From Priapulus caudatus (Eukaryota; Priapulida; Priapulimorpha; Priapulimorphida; Priapulidae): a DNA stretch of 20,909 bases. Below, in pieces: positions 1-7,829 of this stretch; within the stretch, counting starts at the first letter, position 1, and each line of letters begins with the position of its first letter. The notes below the pieces were generated by a model. It had not been told where the DNA came from. It saw nothing but the letters and a program-made list of their open reading frames with translations, and searched no databases. The position numbers and the translations under genes are program-made. The stretch lies in the NCBI RefSeq assembly GCF_000485595.1, contig NW_014577545.1, positions 21,796-42,704 on the forward strand, given 5' to 3'.

Positions 1-387
1 CAATTACATCACGTACACGTATTATATAGTAAAAAATATAAAGAAAACAAGCCGCTAGTCAATGATCACGCTTCTCACTGACGCATGCGCCCGAGCTCTC
101 TCTGCCGATATTCATCACTTATACTGACCTCGCATTCCACTCTACCCACAACCCACCTAACCGCAACCCGCACACGTACTGTCGATATATACGCGTGCTG
201 GACGTCGGAAAGGCTTAGAATAGCGGTTTAATTGAGAGTCTAGCGATAATCTATATCTTGGCAATAGAAACGCTGCGAGCGTGTGACGTCAGCGCAGGTC
301 GCCTCTAAGCAGACGAGTGCATGGCGGGTTGTGGAGGGCTTCAGGTGATGAAGAATCAGCAAACTGTTATTTTTATCAAGAGTAGAG
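1..387. other. Unassigned sequence at left edge
   Basis: I see no gene, RNA or repeat family that I can name here. The sequence is mixed-composition DNA with several CG-containing words (for example ACGTACACGT) and leads into the purine microsatellite. Open frames running into the microsatellite encode only low-complexity residues and are not genes. Confidence 0.5.
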
Positions 388-583
388 GGGGAGAGTGGGA
401 GAGAGAGAGAGAAAGAAAGAGAGAGAAAGAAAGAGAGAGAGGGAGAGAGAGAGAAAGAAAAAGAGAGAAAGAGAGAGAGGGAGAGAAAGAAAGGGAGAGG
501 GAGAAAGAGAGAGAAAGTGGGAGAGGGAGAGAGGGAGAGAGAAAAAGCGAGAGAAAGCGAAAGAGAGAACGGACAGAGAGAGC

Positions 584-621
<38 letters not shown>

Positions 622-645
622 GAAAGAGAAAGAGAAAAATACAAA
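388..645. repeat. Purine microsatellite, (GA)n/(GAAA)n/(GGGA)n
   Basis: About 258 bases almost purely of A and G on the plus strand, built from GAGA, GAAA and GGGA words with very few pyrimidines. Both strands stay open by composition alone, giving R/E/K repeats one way and S/L/F repeats the other; these are not proteins. A homopurine tract of this length could form triplex DNA, which is inference. Confidence 0.95.
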
Positions 646-1049
646 GAAGAATAACCGGTTGTGGAAAGACTGGTCGGCTATTCTAATACAAATTCGAATC
701 GTCGTCGACGGAAAAAAAGGACGGACGGCGAGATTGCCACAACTCAATTTCTGACTGTCTACGATTACTAAGCCAGTCTCTGTTTTCACCTCAGCTGGTT
801 AATACAAGGTTATACCTTGCTAGAAACTCAAATTTCGAAAAGCCGAAGGCGTATGTGATCTTCGTGCGAGTTCGTCTCTTCGGTTACTTGAATTTCTACG
901 ACCCGCAAGAAGTTATAAATTGCTGTATTTCCTGTCCGTTTCTATTTCGTGCAACTTAAATTAGATTCGAAGTATCGCAGACAGCAGTAGCACCACTCTC
1001 ATCTATCCACGCTGTCACCAAAAGCTAACGAGACAGATAGACGGGCGAG
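646..1049. other. Unassigned spacer
   Basis: About 400 bases between two purine tracts. I find no coding segment with recognisable motifs, no tRNA box pair and no inverted repeat long enough to report. Confidence 0.4.
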
Positions 1050-1142
1050 AGTGTGTTGCAGAGAGGGAGTCGAAAGAAAAGGCAGCTCGCAGAAAGAGAG
1101 AGACAGTCCGACAGAGAGAGGGGGCAAAAGAGAGTGAGATAG

Positions 1143-1190
<48 letters not shown>
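1050..1190. repeat. Second purine microsatellite ending in a perfect (GA)n run
   Basis: Imperfect GAGA/GAAA words from about 1050 pass into an uninterrupted (GA)n run at about 1148-1190. The run stops exactly where similarity to the second copy of the composite repeat begins (TCACACACAGTAAAAC), so it may mark the left edge of that copy. Confidence 0.9.
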
Positions 1191-1192
<2 letters not shown>

Positions 1193-1690
1193 ACACACAG
1201 TAAAACAATATTATACATTATATCAGATACATTTTTGCAGTTAAAGTAACGTATGTTGTATACCTGTGTTACATGGAACATTATATAATTACATTAATCA
1301 AAATAACTAATGAAAAAAATGTTTTAAAATGTTTTATGAGTGACGTGTCAAAGAAGTCGTCGAAACCAAGTCTTACACTCATGGGTTAATTTATAGAAGT
1401 AGAGTAATGGATTCTTTATGCTATTAAATATTAGACCGTATTCACCTTGCTGCGTTTATCTATATATATATAAAGTTGTTCAGCCGAATTAGTCCGTACT
1501 CGCATAACTAGAGAACTCCGCAGCCTAAAGGAAAACTAAAGATATTTTCAGAATCAGCATGTCTGGGAGGTGGTTCTGGCTGAAACAAAAATTTCAAAAA
1601 ATTAAAGTTAAAAATTGCTAAAAATTCTATTCATTAATAGATGACGGTGCGTACAGATTAACATCACGTACGTGTGAATCCATGGTGTAT

Positions 1691-1770
1691 ACCCTTAACG
1701 GCGCAGTGGCATAATCGCTAGAACATCCGTCTCCTACACCAAGATTCCGGGTTCGAGTCCCAGCTGGGGA
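1691..1770 (+). pseudogene. tRNA-like sequence (tRNA pseudogene or SINE head)
   Basis: A pol III B box matching the consensus (GGTTCGAGTCC, 1750-1760) follows an A-box-like GGCGCAGTGGC (1700-1710) at tRNA spacing. The anticodon region contains TCTCCTACA, which would place CCT (Arg) in the anticodon. The T stem pairs at 4 of 5 positions, but the acceptor and anticodon stems pair poorly, so this is not a functional tRNA. It lies inside a repeated module, which fits the head of a tRNA-derived SINE. Copy 2 near 10500-10590 is more damaged. Confidence 0.6.
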
Positions 1771-1856
1771 ACTCTTTAGTATGTATTATTTTAAATTTTT
1801 GACTTTTTATTTTTAATGTCTTTTATCTTTTGATTTCTTATTATTTTTTACTATTT

Positions 1857-1995
1857 GGGATGGGATGGGATAGCATGTGATTGCATGGGATAGCATGGGA
1901 TAGCATGCGATGGAATGGCATGGCATGGCATGGGCTGGGATGGGATGGAATGCGGTGCGATGGGATGGGATGGCATGGCATGGAATGGGATGGAT
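1857..1995. repeat. GGGAT/GGCAT pentamer minisatellite
   Basis: About 139 bases of 5-base units (GGGAT, GGCAT, GGAAT) interspersed with AGCATG words. G is strongly on the plus strand. The open frames on the minus strand (rich in H, P, S and I) come from the repeat and are not genes. It follows the tRNA-like sequence and an A+T-rich linker, so it could be the tail of the same element. A shorter, noisier copy sits at about 10683-10840. Confidence 0.9.
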
Positions 1996-2209
1996 GCATG
2001 GATAGATAGTTTTTTTGGCAATTTTCCTTTCAACCAAGCAGTCACCAACTGAGTAACACCACTGATTTCCCCTGGCAACGCCGGGTATCCCGCTAGTGCC
2101 ATATAAAGCCGACCGGTTAGGCAACACCCCACCCCCTGCAGATTCCCCACATAAGAAAATGGATGCTCGATGGAGTGATTCAAGATAAATTTCCCAAGAA
2201 TTCTAGAAA

Positions 2210-2690
2210 GATGCTAAAAACCATGAAGTGCCTATACTCCATGGTCGAAAGTATAAAGCTGTAGCTGTAGACAAGTTTGAGGCCAAGTGGCAGATGAAAT
2301 CATATAAATGTAGGATCTTTGTCAGTCAGATACATCCACAACTGGCAGCATCACCAGACCGAATAATTAGCGATGACCTCATAATGGAGGTCAAGTGTCC
2401 ATATACAGCTTGGTACCAAAACCATTTGTCATGTTACTGTACCATATCTGGTAGAGAAAGATAATTGTTTTTGTTTAGATAAAAAGCATGACTATTACTA
2501 TCAAAATTCAAGGACAATCATTTTCTACAGGGAGATCTGTTTGTTTGTTTGTGGGGTACACATTGTACTTGTGAGAATTCTGAAAGACGATTCTTTCATG
2601 AATGACATGATCAGCAAATTCCGCTACGACACCTATTTTAAGGATGATGTCTTCCACAATTTTTTTACAGAAATTATGATGAGTACAATT
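2210..2690 (+). pseudogene. YqaJ-type exonuclease domain, frameshifted remnant
   Basis: The YqaJ family is lambda-exonuclease-like nucleases, common as multicopy genes in invertebrate genomes. The first frame (from about 2228) reads ILHGRKYKAVAVDKFE, then HPQLAASPD and LIMEVKCPYTA. These give the family's Glu/Asp-rich helix, the ASPD catalytic aspartate and the E-x-K catalytic pair. At about 2440 the reading moves one base, after which VEKDNCFCLDKKHDYYYQ continues the family pattern and runs to about 2680 (ILKDDSFMNDMISKF). No start codon or complete N-terminus is present. The catalytic residues survive but the frame is broken, so I call it a pseudogene or unresolved exon. It is specific to module A and recurs at about 11050-11790. 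Confidence 0.72.
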
Positions 2691-2983
2691 TGGAATACAA
2701 GTGAATATTTTTTGGGAACCATGAAATTGAAATGTTGAAACAAATTTATTTTAGACGTTTCAAATGCGCTGTAATGAATATTACAGTAATACATATTAGA
2801 CCATGTTGTGTTAAAGGACAATTAAAGTCAAATTTCATAACTTCTGTAACGTTTTTATACATAGAAATACATTCAATAACGTATTCAGTTAGTAATAAGC
2901 ACATGAATAGTAATCTAGTTCATGTGACGTCACAGCCCCATGTTGAGGGACGCCACACTAACGCAAGTTGAGTGTTGTATAAG

Positions 2984-3271
2984 ATGGAAACAGAGGGCTA
3001 TAATTTCAATGATTCTAGTGATTACTCAGATCATGATGATATTTATGGTGATTTACCAGTTGGCTATAGGTTTGAGCCTGAATATACCCAAGAAGAAATT
3101 GAGGAGAATAGTCTAAAAAAGCTAGGCAAAGAGTCGGCCCAGACTTCTCAAGAATCAGAACAGTCACAACATAGCGGAAGGAAAGCTTCGGTACCCGATA
3201 GGACTGTAGACAAATACTGGTGTTCTTGTGGTGTTTGTGAATTAATGAGTATATTATTTGTTTTCATTTAG
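2984..3271 (+). CDS. P2X7-receptor-type C-terminal domain exon (partial)
   Basis: An ATG at 2984 opens about 95 codons. The sequence begins METEGYNFNDSSD, has an acidic stretch, then DDIYGDLPVGYRFEPEYTQE, and ends with DKYWCSCGVCELM. The FEPEYT block and the WC-x-CG-x-C cysteine cluster match the cytoplasmic zinc-binding (ballast) domain of the P2X7 receptor. In many invertebrates this domain exists as multicopy, channel-free proteins. The reading then runs into FVFI and a stop, so the rest of the cysteine cluster is probably on a later exon or lost. No channel domain is nearby. The exon is absent from copy 2 of the repeat. Whether it is expressed cannot be told from sequence. Confidence 0.68.
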   Translation: METEGYNFNDSSDYSDHDDIYGDLPVGYRFEPEYTQEEIEENSLKKLGKESAQTSQESEQSQHSGRKASVPDRTVDKYWCSCGVCELMSILFVFI

Positions 3272-3387
3272 TTTTCTTAAAATACTTTAATATCATGTAT
3301 AACAGTATCACTGTATTTTGACTTGTTTAATCTGACAAAACGACAATTTTTTTTACCCTACCGAGTCAACAACAACAAAAATTCTGT

Positions 3388-3566
3388 AAACCAAAAAAAC
3401 AAATGAAAGTGTCAATGACACTGTAGCTCACCACGAAAAAAAAACAATGAGTGAGTGAGAAGAAGTCAGTTTTAATTGAGCAACCATCGACTCACATTAT
3501 AGAAACAAAGAGTATATATGGGAGAACTCCCATTATATACTCTTGATAATTATGTATAATTTTTTA
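3388..3566. repeat. Module C fragment, copy 1 (left end of 0.7-kb TIR repeat)
   Basis: Starts with GTGTCAATGACACTGTAGCTCACC and matches 7830-8000 and 12165-12350, including GAGTATATATGGGAGAACT. Similarity to the full-length copy stops after ATAATTTTTTATGT, and the sequence continues directly into the LINE fragment. The right part of the module and the retropepsin that follow in the full copy are missing here, as if removed by one deletion of about 1 kb. Confidence 0.85.
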
Positions 3567-3850
3567 TGTAATGTACTTAAAGCTTGGACTGTCTTTAATG
3601 ACTGCATTATACCAAAAACTCCTGAGGAATTTTTGAATAAATCAATATGGTATAACAACAATATCAAAATTAATTATATAAAACCATGGAACCAAAAGGG
3701 ACTATATTATATACGGGACCTACTTAAACCAAACAGTCAGACTAATAAAAGAAGAACTGATCGAAAATATGGGATACAATGTACCTTTATTGATTATTAT
3801 AGATTGATAAAATCAATACTGTCAAATTATATGTCTCATATTGGGCATAG
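3567..3850 (+). pseudogene. L1-type LINE, C-terminal end of ORF2 (5'-truncated), copy 1
   Basis: The plus-strand frame reads NVLKAWTVFNDCIIPKTPEE, then IWYNNNIKIN, YIKPWNQKGLYYIRDLLKPN and YGIQCTFIDYYRLIKSI. The order W-YN-x-N-I-x-I, W-x2-KG-x2-YI-x-DLL, then YG...Y is the signature of the C-terminal region after the reverse transcriptase in L1-clade ORF2 proteins. No reverse transcriptase is attached. Several spacings are short against the family, so it is a decayed fragment. A second copy with a longer 5' end lies at about 8970-9300. Confidence 0.65.
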
Positions 3851-3877
3851 CTATGGGCATGGCCCAAGTATACTTAC

Positions 3878-3974
3878 CGCAGTCAAAATCCTCGTAAGCA
3901 ACAATAACCCTAACCTGCATCCATATCGGAACAAGCACAACAGCACAAATGATGAAATCCATTTTCTTCTCCAT
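3878..3974 (-). CDS. Candidate first exon with signal peptide (unidentified)
   Basis: On the minus strand a start at 3974 (or 3962) gives MEKKMDFIICAVVLVPIWMQ followed by VRVIVAYEDFDCG. This is a short basic start, a hydrophobic stretch of about 15 residues and a polar end, which resembles a signal peptide. The frame meets a strong splice donor on the minus strand (GCG followed by GTAAGTATAC) at 3878/3877. An upstream in-frame ATG at 4058 would extend it. I do not recognise a family. The copy at about 9380-9500 keeps the donor but has frame-changing indels. It could be chance, or an exon captured by the repeat. Confidence 0.3.
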
Positions 3975-4127
3975 TTTCTTTCTTCGTTTGATTGCGTTCT
4001 TAGCAACGTAAGCGCCTTCCAGCAACATACCACTACCAGACATAGCAACACGATGCAATGCCTCTGTGCGGATGTGCAGTAGGTATAACCACAGCAGTCA
4101 CCAGATTGTGTGTCACACATCACACAT

Positions 4128-4256
4128 CACACAGATTGCACTTATATGGTTTCTCTCCTGTGTGAGTTCTCATATGTTACTTCACGTCACTTGACTGCAG
4201 GAAGGCAGCGTCACACAGATCGCACTTATATGGTTTCTCTCCCGTGTGAGTTATCA
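4128..4256 (-). pseudogene. C2H2 zinc-finger pair, broken
   Basis: The minus strand encodes [17 protein letters not shown] and then, after the linker, [13 protein letters not shown]. These are the TGEKPYKC linker and the C-x2-C half of Krueppel-type fingers. Between them the frame has an in-frame TAA just before the first finger histidine (K-stop-HM), and the second finger stops after its cysteines. The same stop is present in the second copy (about 9640-9960), so the damage predates the duplication. It is a remnant of a zinc-finger gene or a zinc-finger-bearing element. Confidence 0.75.
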
Positions 4257-4597
4257 ACGCTTTCGTATTTCCTTCGAAGCTCATAATTCATTTATTGTCG
4301 CTGTAATTCGAAAATAGAGCTACAAAAATACCGGTAAAATGCGAAGAACATGCACTTGATGCATCCGCACTGAATTAGCAGGAGTGCATATAGCGCACTC
4401 GCGTGTGCTAATAAATAATTGTAATTGTATTTTGACATGTTTGTATTTTTTGTATTTTTTGTATTTTTTTGGCCTAAAATGTTCGTCGCGCCATGCTGAT
4501 TCAGAATATATATGGTGTTGGGGTGAGCTCTTACTGGGGGGGGGGAGAAGATAGACGGACACACAGACAGAAAACAGACTCGCCCTTTATGTAAGAA

Positions 4598-4770
4598 ACT
4601 TTGCAAGTTATATGCACGGCTGTCATGTAGAAATTAGCAAGTTATATGTATGGCTGCTAGCTGTGTGTTTAGAATTTTGAAAATGTAGAATTCTACTTTT
4701 ATACAGCAGCTGGTAAATCTAACCTGCAAAGTTCTACATACACGTCAGCCATGTATAGATTGCAAAATGT
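4598..4770. repeat. Imperfect inverted repeat, possible MITE remnant
   Basis: GCAAGTTATATG...GGCTG appears twice directly (about 4602 and 4638). A roughly reverse-complementary version (TTCTACATACACGTCAGCC) lies at about 4731-4750. Together they can fold into a long imperfect hairpin. The ends are not sharp and I see no clear target duplication. Confidence 0.35.
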
Positions 4771-4918
4771 AGAATGTTGAACAAAGTCTGTGAAAAGTGT
4801 GTAATTCTATTCTTTTATGTTTTTTAGACTTCGCTAGAGTATCTCCCAAGTTTCCTGCTTGCCTTTGAAACACATTCAAAATTAAGTTGGCCTCCGGGTA
4901 TATTACAGTTTGGACAAA

Positions 4919-5077
4919 ATGAAGGGAAATCGTCTCAAGTACAAGTGGAAGTGGATGTGGGCTAATCGGTTATTAAGAAGTATGGGTAGTAATCTGCACC
5001 GAGATAATGACAGTGATGATGAAGCTTCAGCTGCAGGTATTGCGCCATTGAGTTCGGGAAGTGTGGTGTTACTGTGA
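4919..5077 (+). CDS. Small open frame, 52 codons, unidentified
   Basis: It starts MKGNRLKYKWKWMW and includes an acidic DNDSDDEAS stretch. I recognise no domain. It has no visible partner exon, and a GT near 5035 (GCAG/GTATTG) could be a splice donor, which would make this a first exon. It is equally likely to be chance. Confidence 0.15.
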   Translation: MKGNRLKYKWKWMWANRLLRSMGSNLHRDNDSDDEASAAGIAPLSSGSVVLL

Positions 5078-5199
5078 CAGATGAAAGATAGGGTCAAAAA
5101 CAGGGTTACTAGAATTTTGGGAATAGCCTCTTACCCTTACGTGGGAAAGACAATAGTCTCGCGCGCGTGTGGGATTCTGGGATAGCATCATCACATTCC

Positions 5200-5280
5200 G
5201 CCATGTTGGGTAATTAAAACCCTTTCATTCGGAACTTCGTCGTCTGAATTCTTTTATTACGCATTCTCCATCCTTTCAGG
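5200..5280. repeat. 81-bp direct repeat, copy 1 (LTR R/U5-like segment)
   Basis: It matches 6090-6170 over 81 bases with about four differences and no gaps. It starts GCCATGTTGGGTAATTAAAA and ends ATCCTTTCAGG. Copy 2 lies in the right part of the predicted LTR, so this is probably the end of another LTR copy whose left part and final 24 bases are missing. Confidence 0.85.
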
Positions 5281-5640
5281 ATAGCGAAAAGCTGAATCGA
5301 ATGGAAGACTAATGTGTGTAGATTGACACAGGGTGTAGGGTATTAGGGCCCTGAGGAACTCAGTTCAAGGCTCCAACGCCACACTTTTACATGCGGGGTT
5401 CAGTTCGTCGATTGGTCGCGAGGTGGCAGCACCACGGGAAAACCGGATGCTGATATTTGACCATGTGTGAATAACATTAGCGGCTAGTTGGATAGCAAAC
5501 TACTTTGGAGTTATGATTCAGAGTAACGGGGAGGAAGTTCAACACCGTTGTAATTTTGTAACATTTGTAACAATTTTATAATTAGGCCCGAAGTGATGGT
5601 CTATTCGGACGGCGATAGACTGGGTCTCGGGGGAGTATTT
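5281..5640. other. Sequence upstream of the LTR, with polypurine-like end
   Basis: Mostly unassigned. The last bases before the LTR read GGTCTCGGGGGAGTATTT. A G-rich run there could be the polypurine tract that normally precedes a 3' LTR. If so, this stretch is the 3' end of an internal region and the LTR at 5641 was shared by, or recombined between, two elements. Confidence 0.35.
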
Positions 5641-6194
5641 TGTAAACACGACAAATGTTTTATGTAAATGGAACTGTTGTTGAACTGTTGGTGGTTTTAT
5701 CGATAAAGACCGCTGTTAGTTCAACATCACATCAGGACGCGGACAGCGCTGGGGTTTTCCAGTATGACTTGGTATGTTGTTGTGATATTTCGTGAATGGG
5801 TCAAGACAAACTCTCATTTGGATTCAGCTAAATTGATTGGAACCCCTTGACAACACGAAGGAGCCATTAGTTTGAGCCAATGGGGCTTAAGACCTGCACA
5901 TGATAATGTAAAACTCACATTAACTTGGGCATGTTATATCATGATAATATAAAAGATTATTGCGTAGATATTGAAATTTTGTACGTGTTAATTGAGAAGA
6001 ATGTACAAAGACATGATACTTCTCTGTCTCCCGAATAGTACTCCATGTATTATCAGTTGTATTTTACAAACCATTGTGAATGACATTTTGCCATGTTGGG
6101 TAATTAAAACCCTTTCGTTCGGGACTTAGTCGTCTGAATTGTTTTATTACGCATTCTCCATCCTTTCAGGCTCGACTACTCAACCCGGGTTACA
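5641..6194 (+). mobile_element. Predicted 5' LTR of Ty3/gypsy-like element (554 bp)
   Basis: The predicted ends are TGTAAAC and GGTTACA, which are imperfect inverted complements with perfect TGTAA/TTACA tips. The right end lies two bases before a perfect primer binding site. Inside is a TATA box (TATAAAAG, 5948-5955) and an ATTAAA polyadenylation-type signal (6103-6108) in the expected order. No second full LTR is in the window, so the left boundary rests on the TG start and the G-rich tract before it; the right boundary is firmer. Confidence 0.6.
6090..6170. repeat. 81-bp direct repeat, copy 2 (within the LTR)
   Basis: This is the partner of 5200-5280. In this copy the sequence continues CTCGACTACTCAACCCGGG to the LTR end. 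The break in similarity falls exactly after TTTCAGG. Confidence 0.85.
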
Positions 6195-6196
6195 TT

Positions 6197-6214
6197 TGGG
6201 GGCTCGTCCGGGAT
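6197..6214 (+). promoter_or_regulatory. Primer binding site complementary to tRNA-Pro
   Basis: TGGGGGCTCGTCCGGGAT matches, over 18 bases, the complement of the 3' end of animal tRNA-Pro including CCA. This is the site where minus-strand DNA synthesis is primed. It sits two bases after the predicted LTR end and 24 bases before the Gag start, as expected for an LTR retroelement. Confidence 0.9.
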
Positions 6215-6237
6215 AAAGCTTCACAAAACGTGTCAAG

Positions 6238-7553
6238 ATGTCGACGCCAGAACTACTTCTCGAGATCCGGTCGAAGATGTACATGTGCGACAAAGAGACA
6301 TTAAAGGCTGTCGCTACCGCAGCGCTTGATGGTTTGGATGTAGTTGATCTGAGCCGGGCCAACTTGATAGAACGGATGGAGAAGAGGATTCGGGCGGGCG
6401 AGGTCGACCCCGACGGATGTGTCGAGTGGTTGACGGACGTAGTTCAGTCGTAGCTTAAGGACGTGGTTCGGTTCTTTTTGGAACAAACGCCGACAAAACC
6501 CAATGCCAAGGCCGAGACTAATGTTGAGCCGGCTGAGGACAAATCGGTGCTGGCCGGGGCTGCAACTGTAGACTCCGGAGATCGGTCTCCAAAGCATGAT
6601 GCTAGCACTACTGCTACCACTAGTACCGTGGCTAGCGCAAGCATGAAGTTGGTTGGGTACAGTAAGGACTTCAAACTTTCAGGGACGATAGGTGATGAGG
6701 AAGGACTCAGCTACCTGAGTTTCGTTCGCCAGGTGGACGCCGGTAGGCAGAAGGGGCATGCGGAGGTTGAGTTGGTGGAAGGAATTGTGCGTGCCATTAA
6801 GCCGACTTGTCGGCTGCGTGGGTATGTCGAGGCCTGTGGTGCCTTGACGTTAGCGAACTTGACACGTATAATTCGATCTTTCTTCAAGAACGCACACCTA
6901 CGGAACTGTACCAGGGACCTCTGTGCTTTGGGTCAAAGTCAACGCGAGTCGGGCCAGGATTTTTTATTTAGAGCCTTGGCTATCCGCCAGAAGATCTTAT
7001 TCGCGTCCTCCGATGATGGTGAGGCCCAGTATTGCGAGAAACTTGTCCACAAACAGTTTAAACGCTCATTGTGTACGGGGCTCAGGATGATACCATCCGC
7101 CTGGAGCTGCAGAACAAGATCGACGGTTATGCCACTGATGAGGCTCTAAGTGAGGGTTTCACGGCAATGATCCGACAACAGGCCGAAACACTAGCCAAGC
7201 GGGGCCCCACCGCCAGGGTCAATTGCAAATCCGTGCAATTACCCGAAGTGACTGAATCGCCTCAGCAGATGGAGTTGTGTTCCGCAGTTAACTCCCTCCG
7301 TGTCGAAGTTCGTGAAATGAAGCAACAACTGGGGCTTGCCAATGCTGTTACTTCGGCCAAGGAAGGGGCAGAGTGACCAAATCAGCGACCATCTAACTGG
7401 TCTAACCGGATGACGAAGAGAAGCTCGAGGCAGTGTCCACACTGCGAGGCAACCAACGAGACCAAGCAATGCGTTCATTGCTTCAAGTGTGGGAAGGAGG
7501 GTCACCGAATGTGGGACTGTCCAGCAACACCAGTGTCGGAAAACTAGAGACGG
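6238..7553 (+). pseudogene. Gag of Ty3/gypsy-like element (capsid plus CCHC zinc knuckle), broken
   Basis: The first ATG after the primer site (6238) opens MSTPELLLEIRSKMYMCDKE. The frame continues to about 7080 with one in-frame TAG at 6451-6453. The middle part (GYSKDFKLSGTIGDEEGLSY to RSFFKNAHLRN) has the layout of a gypsy capsid: a linker rich in A, T and S, then a helical region. At about 7080 the frame shifts by one base and continues with DDTIRLELQNKIDG. It meets a TGA at 7374-7376 and in the same frame reaches CPHCEATNETKQCVHC and the knuckle CFKCGKEGHRMWDC (C-x2-C-x4-H-x4-C, about 7476-7517). Two in-frame stops and one shift make it inactive. A MYND finger follows in another frame. 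Confidence 0.8.
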
Positions 7554-7825
7554 TCACTCACGAGGGGGGTAGGGTGACCCAGGACAATAAAACCCCACTT
7601 GAACTGGTTTGTGTTACCTGCCGGACTGTAATTGCTGGCCGTGTGAAACAATGTTCGGGTTGTCATGCCGGTGTTTATTGTTCGAGGAAGTGTCAAAGGA
7701 GACATTGGCAGGAACACAAAGTGTTGTGTAGTACTATAAGGACAGTAGCTAAACACCAGGGGGCACAATGTAAACTTACATCGGCAGAATTGCGGGGGTC
7801 GGTTCATGGTCTGTCTCCTCAGTGA
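7545..7825 (+). pseudogene. MYND zinc finger at Gag C-terminus
   Basis: After a frame change near 7545 the reading gives CVTCRTVIAGRVKQCSGCHA, then GVYCSRKCQRRHWQEHKVLC. The spacing C-x2-C, C-x2-C, YC-x3-C, H-x3-C is a complete MYND finger, a zinc module that usually binds proline-containing peptides. Its position just after the CCHC knuckle and before the retropepsin implies it belongs to the Gag-Pol precursor. All eight zinc ligands are present. From memory, some invertebrate gypsy elements have such a finger, but I cannot check how common that is. The coding stops at 7825 where a 0.7-kb repeat is inserted. Confidence 0.8.
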
Positions 7826-7829
7826 AAAC

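Larger units (their letters stand above)
1190..3390. repeat. Composite repeat, module A, copy 1
   Basis: About 2.2 kb that recurs at about 10008-12165 in the same orientation. Shared landmarks in order are TCACACACAGTAAAACAAT, the tRNA-like box pair, the GGGAT minisatellite, the YqaJ segment, and TGTGACGTCA(C)AGCC before the P2X7-type exon. Copy 2 lacks about 390 bases (2988-3377 here) that hold that exon. Most differences between copies are single-base insertions in copy 2. I cannot see terminal repeats that would define module A as one transposon; it may be a segmental duplication that carries several older elements. Confidence 0.85.
4257..5199. other. Mostly unassigned spacer
   Basis: The segment contains a run of 10 G at about 4536-4546 and short direct repeats of GTATTTTTT near 4441-4468. 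It also has the imperfect inverted-repeat zone listed separately and one small open frame. No transposase, reverse transcriptase or RNA gene is visible. Confidence 0.4.

Noticed and set aside
240-789. Long open frames on both strands in the purine tract (R/E/K or S/L/F repeats)
   Set aside because: They arise from a two-letter microsatellite that rarely makes stop codons; no domain, and both strands are open at once.
1691-1770. A functional tRNA-Arg(CCT) gene
   Set aside because: The B box is perfect, but the acceptor and anticodon stems do not pair, and the sequence is part of a repeat.
1857-1995. CRISPR-like array
   Set aside because: Units are 5 bases without spacers; the genome context is animal.
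1813-2183. Minus-strand frames rich in H, P, S, I and M
   Set aside because: Translation of the GGGAT minisatellite; frames end where the repeat ends.
3543-4082. One 179-residue plus-strand protein
   Set aside because: Only the first two thirds has LINE character; the tail is read through a repeat segment and has no domain.
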